Shown here: piece by piece, positions 55,228 through 64,000 of the stretch | Layout: every line of letters begins with the position of its first letter | How positions within the stretch are numbered: the stretch's first letter is position 1 | Assembly: GCA_033675265.1 (NCBI GenBank) | Contig: JAUJYZ010000098.1 | Span: 141,501 to 205,500 of the forward strand | DNA from: Actinostola sp. cb2023 | Lineage: Eukaryota; Cnidaria; Anthozoa; Actiniaria; Actinostolidae | DNA length: 64,000 nt | Direction of reading: 5' to 3' | Translations under genes and position numbers: made by a program | Notes under the pieces: model-generated | The model's database searches: none | Seen by the model: the letters and a program-made list of their open reading frames with translations, nothing else | What the model was told of the DNA's origin: nothing

Positions 55228-58200
55228 TAACTATGATTGGATCAGTCGTGAAGCGAGCGAGCATTACAGTTTGCGCCTAAAGACAACACGCATCTATTGT
55301 CTTACGTCAAATCTGGTAAACATGTTTGTCGCTCGACAACAGCAAATCTACAAATCTACAGCACGTAATGATTTTTAGCAGCAGTATATTAAATCAATGC
55401 AATCTCTACCAGAGCTTCTACACACGTACACAGACAATGTATTTTATTAGTATTGCATTTAGTGTATCTTAGCTCGTAATTTAGCTCGTACGAAAAAAAA
55501 ATCAACTGCTTTAGTCATTGTTGTAAAGTTTACCGAATGAATAACTTATTTACACTATCAAAATTATTCTAGTATGTATTGTGCTTAGCATATTATTCTT
55601 GTATTCATTGCTTGTCAAACCATTCAAGTAAAGTAAAGCAACATGTACTGTAGCTTGCACATTATGTCAAATTAGGTACAAACATTGCAGCCCTTTTCGC
55701 AGTTTTCTTTTTCCTTGAACAGCGTGGGGGGAAAGAGGAATACTTATACACAGAAAAGAAGGCTGTGTCTGTGGCTGCTACAAGTAGGTCTGTTTAGACT
55801 TCAATTCATGCCTTTATTTTCGGCACGCGTGTGACTGCCAGCTACCTGTTCTATGGATTTATTGTTTTGTAAATGACCGTAAATTACAAGTGCGTTAATG
55901 CACACTTATAACGACCATTCTTTGGTCGTTTGGTCAAGATTAATAATCTGTTCATCAACTTTACAATAGCGTTTTGTTTTCGGAATAGAACAACAATAAT
56001 TACTTTCAAAAAAGCTCTGTCAGTGGGCCGCCTTTTTTCAAAAAAACGTCAATACAGTCAAAGGAAAAACGCATTCGAAGTTTTTGTGTATTTTTGCGAG
56101 GTTGTGAATTGAAAATTCGCTCTGAAAGATCAAACATTAAGTAGGATTTGTTTTCCCGCCAAAAGTGAACTGAAAAAATTCACTCGAGTTTGTAAAAAAA
56201 CGTGTTTGGGATTAATTAGGGATTACAGATGCAAGGAAATTCAACACAAATCTAATCCTTATCAGACAATAATCATTACATGAGGATTACAAAGGTATAA
56301 CAACATCTCTTCTACGCGTGTAAATCAAGAGTTCATCCGTGAATGGAGCGTTGCACGAAATGCGTATGCAACTGAGACGCTGCCGCTCAAAGTTGCCATC
56401 TGTCAAAGTGTCAAGTTCACAAACCGTTTCTAGCAGCTCACATGTCAATCACTCGCTGTCCAATCAAATTAAAATTCTTTTCAAATTTGCATTGCTTTGT
56501 TCAACGAGTTTCGGTGCAAAACTGTAACAACTTTGCGCCTGTCTGTAGGTCTTTTAGTTGCAAAGAAAAGCTACTTAAAAACGTGCATGTTAGGGCAATA
56601 TCGCGAGCACGCTTTGCGGTTTTGAAAGCGCACGATTCAGTTCCCGCCTAAAACGTTTCGTGCATGCACGTTTGCATGCTAGCTCCGTGAGAGCGTAAAC
56701 GATTGATTTCCACAGACGGAACGAGTCTGGAAAACCAATAAAACGTTTCGAAAAGCTTCGACATTGAGTAACGACTTTGCATAGTCGTGTAACATTAACT
56801 GACAGCCATTTTAGACTAGTTCAGTGCTTAACAGAACACTCGGCATAATTGCAACGGACTCACCTCCATTCTCGGCACCGCAAAACACAGAATGAACAAC
56901 AAAATCTCTCGAACAATGGACACGATGCTTGTCCGATCTCTTTTGTCGTTGATGCAGAACCGTTAATCGGCCTCACAATAACACACCACCAAAACCATGG
57001 GCCACACAAAGAAAGCCAAGTTGCGGGATCATCAAGTTCTTTGTGCTAACGCTAAGAACTGCACAACAAGAGACCGACCGGTGGTTGTATTGTGTCCATA
57101 AGTTTATGAGACAAGCAGAGATCAAGTTAGCTTAGTCACTTGCAAAATATTCAAATTTTCAACGAATTTGCATTTTAAAATTGCAAAAGTAAGCAAACAC
57201 GGATCAACAATGGCAGCTCACAACAATGGACTGCAGCCTTTACTCTTGTGTCAAATTTTAAGCTTTTACCTATTAAATCTGAAATCTCTTTAGAATAATT
57301 GTATTTATAGATGTACCAAAACCATGAACGTTTTTTGAGTTATGTGTACAATGAAATTTTCCTTGAGAGCCGGTGAGATACAAAGGACTTTTTATAGCAA
57401 TTCAATACTAATGTTGACAAAAGCCATCAAACAGAAAACACTGAATATCTGATGCAGCGGCAAAGACTGTTTGTGGATCCAATTTGATTTAACGACTAGA
57501 AATGACTTTGCTAGCCCACATACCAATATATCCGAGTTTTCTGAAAACAGATCTGAATTCATTCTCCCTAAAAAATTCAAGATTTCAAAGGCTATTTTTG
57601 TATATATATACCACATGCACAGCCGAATATATATATATTATGCACAGTCTATTATAACTTGGCAAATCAGTTCCCTAAATAGACGAACTGCCGCAGAAAA
57701 GCAGCCGTCAGTTTTGGCGTAAAGTTTCAATTTGAATTCGACAGTTGAAAGTGTTCGTAATATATTAAATGTCCGAAAGTTAAAAATATTTTAAAATATT
57801 TTGTTCAAAAAGCACCGACTGAAAATTATGAGTCCAATATATTTTCCACTGTACCATTTTCGCTTGAGGGGACTTTGCGGAAATATTATTTCCGAATCTT
57901 TCGCTTCGCAACATTTGCGTAGGCTGTTGTGAAATGCATACTTATACACTTCGCTATATTTATTCCAATTTTTTTTTAATTCCGCCGGACAAAAAAATAC
58001 AGTATTATTACACTAGTCTTAGTAGCAGAAACTCCTTTACACCTAAAATAATAACGTCAAAATCATGATATTTTATATAACTAGTGGTCTATAAATAGCT
58101 GAACACGTACCTCGAGAACATGACTATTTTATGAACATCCTACATTCCTTTAGCGTTGCATAATGGTATATTCTTAGAACACATACGTACGCAAGTCAGA

Positions 58201-60821
58201 CGTATAATAAATGTTAATGATCATCAGGTCAAGCACTCGAGATACTTGGAGAGGGAAAACAAACTTGCAATCCTTTCCTACAAATTAAACTTGAAATTAC
58301 AGAGGCCAAACTGTGTGACAGAAAGATTGCTTGAATATTTGTACAATAAGTTTTTCCCTTTTAAAACTTTCAAAAAGCGAGATAGAGTTTGGCAATCATA
58401 GGTTGTTGCTTGGCTTAATCTAGTATGGAAAGATTAGGAATAGATCATTTGAAAGTCATATAAAGCTTATAGAAACTGTGATGTCTGGAACCTTACAAAC
58501 TGTCCAAACCAATATGGTCTTGGAAGTTTCTCAAAATATGCAATGCTAGACTCTCATAAATGCCATAATTAGTTGCCTGGCTTGTTCTGCGTTTTTCTTT
58601 TGGGCCAAACTCCAGAACACATGTATGTGTAGCATTTTCTAGAACTTTTTTCACAGCAATTATTAATAGCAATATCTCATGAATGACAAATGTAAAGTGC
58701 AGGAATCCTGCCTCAAATAAAATTAAAATTGTATCTACGTACAACATTGTAATAGATGTATATTATTGGAATTACAACAATGACATCTCTGTGTATATAC
58801 AATTACATTAATAAACAATATTACAAAGCTTCTAATCCTGATTCAATTGCCTCAAGATGCAAAGTAAGATGGCTGCGAAGGGAAGACTAGAACAGAACAA
58901 ACAAGTTGTTATTTGTTACACTGCCAAATATTCAGTTCATGCATATATAGTAAAATCAGCATTTTTTTTAATTATTGTAGAAGGACATTTTGCAGTATTC
59001 ATAAAATTTAACACGTTTTTCTTACATCTCAATAGTTTTGCATAAAAAAATTGGACAACTAATATATACAGGTCTATAAGATATGGTCTGTTTCTTATAC
59101 GAGGAAGTGATGACTTGGATGTATAAAAATGAAGAGCGAATCAAAGTCCGCATTGTTATAATAGTCACAAAGATGCAGCTGGTTTGTTTTATATTACAGT
59201 ATAATTTGAAAAGCATGTACATGCGCATGGTTATCTTATTATGATATATGTACAGTTGAGACGAGGAAATTTGGACACGAGAGAAACAGAATTAACAACA
59301 ATGGTTTCAAGCATATTGCATCATTACTGATGACATTGAATTGTTCATATAAGAGTTCATATTGACACAATGATGGCACACCCAAAATAAATGCCAGTAT
59401 TCTTAGTTCTACATGCACATATGAAGTTAACACCCCCCTACACGAAGAACGCCATAGTCTGTACTAGGATAGACCAATAAAGCATCACAAATACTACTAC
59501 ACTGCTAAACAGCCAAGAACAGATATATTTCCAATTCAATGCCATATCTGACAATGGGGCTACTGAACATGGACTGACTGACGTTAATACACAGCAGCAG
59601 CAACAATAATTAAGTTAAAGAATGAAAGCCAGACCTCTGAAAGATTATATAAAATACACTCAATATCATAAATGGAAATTGTGAGCAGATATTTTCACAG
59701 TCAAGAAATTTTTGTGTCAACTAAATCAAGTTTCTTTGTACGACTTCTTTGAATGGGAGTTATAACATTTTTGTGTGACGTACATCTGATTCAATAGAAG
59801 TAAACATTGCAACAACGTAAATTTAGCATATTGCCTGGACCCAAAAAAATTCACTGGATCAAAATCAAATTATAAAGTACACACACAACTTGATAATGTT
59901 ACAAATTATTAGTTTATATAATCAAAGGGTTTCCGCGGACCAGACAAAAACAAGACGATTTTTTGACCAACGTAGTACTTACTCTACACTGGCAGCTGTT
60001 GCAGACACACATTCACCTTATTTTGGCCCGATATTTGTCGACTAAATATAGAAATCTTGAAAATCAAAACCAAAACTGAACTAAAACGATTCAAAACATT
60101 ACAAGGAATTCGCAATAACTGGTGTTGAGGATTTACTAGTTGATATAGAATGTACACATTACGTTCAACACCAAACAAAAGAATGTGGAGGGCAATAAAG
60201 AAACTGAATATACATATATATATAGCTAACTGTTCGCTGTATTTGAAGTTGGCCATGCATTTGGCCGTATTTTTCCCCGTCGTGAACATTCCACTGCTTC
60301 AAAAAAGAAAATACCGGTCTCTATATACGACGCATGGGCTATCTGTACTCTCATTTACAAGATCAGAAATTTGAAAATACAAGACGAGGGGCGAGGATAT
60401 AGGTTGGTATTGTGCGAACAGGCGATCTTGTTGGAATAACGCCAATCATGGTTCCAAATTCGAAAATACTGTTGGGCCAAATTCGAACAGAGCGGACTAA
60501 ATTCAACCACGGTTGTACATATACAGCCTTTGAATTCATTGGCTGGTCAGATCGGAGAGGATTCTATGAGACAGTTGAGATCAGGTCATTGAAATGCCGT
60601 TTGAATTAGTAATCATGGCATGCCGGTTGAAAACGAATAACGATTAAACGTGTGTAAACCTGCATCTCAATAAAAAACAACAGTTTCAGAACCCCGATCG
60701 GCAAATCGGCAATCTCGATTGCATGACGCATTTCAGAGCCAGTCGAACCAGCGTAAATAAATCGCCCTGAGACGTCCCGAGCAAAAGTTACGCAGTTCTC
60801 AAACGAGACTTTGAAATTACG
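55228..60821. other. AT-rich gene-poor region
   Basis: Many short open frames occur on both strands, for example 57471-57722, 58156-58401 and 59984-60289. None has recognisable motifs, a coding-like acceptor/donor pair that extends the frame, or a neighbour to join. No transposon ends, tandem arrays or RNA genes were recognised. Introns or UTRs of unseen genes could lie here. Confidence 0.4.
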
Positions 60822-61073
60822 TTACACTCTGTGCTGCGATCGCGTGCTGCCGAGTCGGCGTATTTTTTCTGCTATGTAAAATTCTCCTTTTCCCGGTAGT
60901 AACCCTACATCCTGGTCCACAAGAACCTCTGTCATGCTTTGGCATAGAGTAATCTTTGTGAAATGAAGCGATCGGTGAGTGTACATAGTTTCTACAGTGC
61001 CCTTTACCTCATTTTCTTTCAGTGGAATCACAGGATGCCCTGTTTCAGACGCCATGTTGGTAGAACAAAACAC
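60822..61073 (-). CDS. Possible small gene or first exon divergent to GLTP
   Basis: An open frame of 83 codons starts at 61073, with a second ATG at 61055 (MASETGHPVIPLKENE). After 16 codons from the second ATG there is a good donor (GAG|GTAAAG at 61008/61007). So it could be either a first exon ending at 61008 or a short unspliced protein. The composition looks protein-like, but I recognise no family and found no downstream exon. The head-to-head position with the GLTP exon would fit a shared promoter; speculative. Confidence 0.3.
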   Translation of the reverse strand: MFCSTNMASETGHPVIPLKENEVKGTVETMYTHRSLHFTKITLCQSMTEVLVDQDVGLLPGKGEFYIAEKIRRLGSTRSQHRV

Positions 61074-62364
61074 TTCCCATCATTCACTTCGGGTGTCGGA
61101 GGCGGGAACATTCATCTAACTGCCCCAAACAAAGGACTAAAGCCCTCGAAGCTTTTTCCGCAGACTGATATTTGCCCGAATATCTCAGCATTTGGTTTTC
61201 TGCGAGTTCCTGTTTAAACCCGACAGAATCTAAAAAAAGACTTGAGCTGGAAGGAGGATGAGGCTGTCATGACGCAAAATTTCGATACCGAAAAAAAAAA
61301 TTGACGCGCGCGTGGGCCGGTGCGGGCAAATAGTGTTTTTGGCCACAAGCCTGTGCTTATGTATATTCTTTAAAAATTCACCACCAAAGTCATTCAATTT
61401 CAACTGATTAACTGAATAGGGAGATGATGAACAATTGCTGTTTTCTTCTTCTATATTTAATTCAGGCTATTTTGATCCCGACTAATTATGGGGCGGGCAA
61501 TGTGTAGCCCAGAACAAAAGGCTAGTTTGTATCCTTTCGAAACAAAACTTTTAACTTGTAATGGTAGAAAAGGGAAGTTGAAAGGTAGGTTTGGTAGGCA
61601 ATTTTTACTGCAAGTTTGTCCGTTAGGATTCAGTTTTCACGGCCACTGTATGTGTGCTTCATGTTGCCTAGGAGCAGTACACTTCTCGGCAAAACTTCAG
61701 TTCATTCATTCATTCGGTCGTGCTAAAAACGCTAAGCAAATGAACACATTCGCTTCCTTTTCAGCAACGTAAAAGTGAAACCCCGACTTCTCCGCCGGCT
61801 GTTCAGACGCAAGGATACTGAACACAATTTTAAAATGAATATTTCCGAGGCGACTGAACATATATTGACCGTCATGGCCATTGAATCAGAGAGTCCATTG
61901 AACAGTTTGCGAGGGTTTGAAATGCTTTTTACAGTCACGCAAAACAACTACACGTCGTAGCTTCCTTCTCATGTTATGATATGATAAAAACACGCGAACA
62001 GTGACAACAATTTCGCTATTTTAGACTTCCCTAGCTATCTATCCTATAAGATGACATCCCTTTGTCTGAGATGCCGGCCGAAGGAAGTATAACATATCAT
62101 TTGGCATCAGATATACACATTCGATACTGAATTTTATCATTTTTGATGGTCAATATCAAACAAATTTGCCTCTGCCACGGGCGGGATTTATGTAGACATT
62201 ATGTCCTCGACAGTTTGATATAATTTTTACATTGTAAATGTGATTTTTTCCTAAAAGCTAAAACTGGTGTATTTTACACTTACCCTCCCCTCCCATAACT
62301 AAATTGAATCTCGGCAAAAACGTGCCCAGTCCCCTTGGCCAACCCCGTTGCCATCTTGAAATCA
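61074..62364. other. Upstream region of the GLTP exon
   Basis: It presumably contains a 5' UTR exon, because the coding exon at 62503 opens at a splice acceptor. The open frames at 61488-61772 and 61775-61960 (plus) lack support. No exon boundary is claimed. Confidence 0.3.
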
Positions 62365-62466
62365 ATCAAGCAGGTGGGTTTTATAATTTTGGGGAAAAAA
62401 TTCTTATTATTGAGAATCAAGCAGGTGGGTTTTTATAATTTTGGGAAAAAAATTCTTATTATTGAG
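62365..62466. repeat. 51-bp tandem duplication beside a splice acceptor
   Basis: Two consecutive copies of a 51-bp unit begin ATCAAGCAGGTGGGTTTTAT (62365-62415 and 62416-62466), differing by a shift of one base between the T and G runs. The second copy ends about 36 bp before the GLTP exon. Confidence 0.95.
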
Positions 62467-62502
62467 AATTTTGCCGCATGTTTTTTGCTCCTTTGTCTCT
62501 AG

Positions 62503-62626
62503 ATTGAACACAAGAACATGACGTTTTTCTCGCAAGCCAAGTATCGGTTCCTAGAAGTGCCAGAGGATGGAAGGATTGAGATCGATCCATTCCTGAAGGC
62601 ATGTGCAGAAATTGTGCCATTCTTCG
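62503..62626 (+). CDS. Glycolipid transfer protein (GLTP) first coding exon, partial gene
   Basis: The exon lies between acceptor CTTTGTCTCTAG and donor TTCG|GTAAGT. The ATG at 62518 opens MTFFSQAKYRFLEVPEDGRI and continues to EIDPFLKACAEIVPFFG, the N-terminus of the GLTP fold: the F-F start, an I..D/E.FL.A helix and the V.PFF segment followed by G in related proteins. The fungal HET-C2 and animal GLTP N-termini have this layout. GLTP proteins carry glycosphingolipids between membranes in the cytosol, and the family's conserved Asp/Asn/Trp/His binding residues lie in exons beyond the window. The exon ends in phase 1, so the gene continues past 64000. A single-domain GLTP is favoured over a PH-GLTP (FAPP2-like) protein because an ATG sits where single-domain members start; an in-frame upstream exon cannot be excluded. 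Confidence 0.75.
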
Positions 62627-63373
62627 GTAAGTAGGCCCTGATCAAGTATTCTCGAACACTTAATCAATGGGTTCACGTTTATGGATTTAGCATTTGTTAT
62701 TTTCACCCTTAATTCTGTTAGCACGTCTTTGATGTGATTTTCAGCGAGAGACGGTCGAATTCGATTTCCATGTGAATTTTATATTTATAAGCTTAAATCA
62801 GTTCTTGAGCATATTTTGACAGTACATGTAAGCTTATGTTTCAATATTTGATGGAATACTACGACCACGGCGGTTAGTGGATCGCTGGCTGGATAATACT
62901 ATCAAAAGCTTTCATCAAAACAAATGCCTTCAAGAGAATACTTGCAACTGTAAACGCTATTATGATGCCATTAACTCCACATGATATGCATAATAATGTG
63001 AGGCACAAACATTGATACAATTGTAACAAGTTCTCAGTTAATTTGTTGACAGCATTACTTGAAATCCCACAATAGAGATTCTTCATTTATCTGTTTACTC
63101 GTAGCAACACGAGTCTATAATTCAAGTACTCTAGTTGTGTATTAAATGCATTCACTGATTCAGTGCTCAAAAATTTGTAATCTTGTCTGTCATTTTCTGT
63201 GTTGATCTGTGACCAGATTTTTCAGTCAGTCTGATCAGTCACCAATATTTATTGTCCCTCTGGACATAACGTTCCATTCTATCTCAGTCTATAGATGGTC
63301 ATTTTCCTAGCGTTTAATATCTCATTTAATTTCTTATTTTTCTCCTCTGCGAAATTAGTCCAGTCAATCTGTG
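62627..63373 (+). other. GLTP intron, no further exon seen
   Basis: AT-rich intronic sequence. No exon with the required phase-1 entry and GLTP-like content was recognised before the window ends. Confidence 0.4.
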
Positions 63374-63730
63374 GTTTGAGATCAAACTAATTGCAATAGA
63401 ATGTTTTTCACTGTTAAGATATCAAGAGAGGTGACCTAAGTAACATACTAAAAATCCCAAAAAATCCCTTCGGTGGAACATCTCGAAAATTGTAATTAAA
63501 GATATTGATGTTTTACCACAGGGTTCCCGCACCATGAAAAAAAACAGCCAAGCTGTTGTTTGAGGTCAAACAAATTGCAACAGAAATAATTTTACTTCCA
63601 TATGATAGAGAGGAGTGACCTAAGTAACATATTGAAAATCCCACAAAATCCCATAGAAGAAACATCCCAAAATTTGAATTAAATATTTTCATGCCACACC
63701 ACAGGGTTCCCACATCATAAAAATGTAATA
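63374..63730. repeat. Diverged ~184-bp tandem duplication in the GLTP intron
   Basis: GTTTGAGATCAAACTAATTG (63374) and GTTTGAGGTCAAACAAATTG (63558) start two similar units, each containing GTGACCTAAGTAACATA and ending with CACAGGGTTCCC. There are many substitutions between copies, so the duplication is old. Confidence 0.8.
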
Positions 63731-64000
63731 TCCCACAAAATATATTCTTTCGAAATGATTTTCGAAGTTTTTCAGATTACAAGTGTCTGAGAATGATAAA
63801 ACAAGTTTGACAACTTTGATATTGGTCTTTTTGAGTAAAAACAAACAGGAGTTTTTGGAGGGAGGGTTAGGGAATTAACTGCATGGTAAACTCTTATAAA
63901 TAACCACAAATTGGCTCTTGAAATTGATAACTTACCCATACCACTTATATTATAGTATGGTAGTTTGGTACTACTCCATGTAAGGGTGACTGACTGTTCA
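63731..64000. other. Intronic remainder at the right edge
   Basis: No feature seen; presumably still within the first GLTP intron. Confidence 0.3.

Overview
The window looks like nuclear DNA of a cnidarian, most likely an anthozoan (stony coral or sea anemone). The evidence is AT-rich sequence, short GT-AG exons in long repeat-filled introns, two single-exon class A GPCR genes of the kind expanded in anthozoans, and a dense load of small inverted-repeat DNA transposons. No bacterial operon, phage or CRISPR signature is present. The species cannot be fixed from the sequence alone.

Layout. 1-8 kb: repeats and microsatellites, no convincing gene. 8.0-14.8 kb: a plus-strand multi-exon gene of unknown identity (exons 12104-12236, 12829-12951 and 14584-14818 join in one frame). 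It is flanked or interrupted by a 3.6-kb satellite of 49-bp units and a 36-bp array rich in CACGTG. 15-23.7 kb: a patchwork of MITEs and foldback elements. 23754-24914: class A GPCR 1. 25-38 kb: almost entirely mobile DNA, including a 1.5-kb palindrome and three Mutator-like foldback elements with 9-10 bp target duplications, one nested in another. Two of these carry tandem repeats just inside their ends. 40462-44632: a nearly complete Kolobok transposon with TTAA target sites. It encodes a THAP-domain transposase (minus strand, frameshifted) and, convergently, a protein with the zinc-binding ballast domain of the P2X7 receptor tail. 44658-45848 (minus): GPCR 2, a paralogue of GPCR 1, whose stop codon lies 21 bp from the transposon's target duplication. 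50905-54419 (minus): a complete two-exon gene for a 653-residue protein with four C2H2 zinc fingers and a distinctive N-terminal domain; its intron holds four transposon insertions and its start is preceded by a cluster of CRE sites. 55-61 kb: gene-poor AT-rich DNA. 62503-62626: first coding exon of a glycolipid transfer protein (GLTP) gene running off the right edge, with a possible divergent small gene at about 61 kb.

The host genes (orphan receptor pair, zinc-finger regulator, lipid transfer protein, unknown membrane protein) form no evident pathway; they are neighbours in a transposon-rich region. The most notable content is the Kolobok element with its P2X7-type ballast gene, and the foldback Mutator-like elements with subterminal minisatellites.
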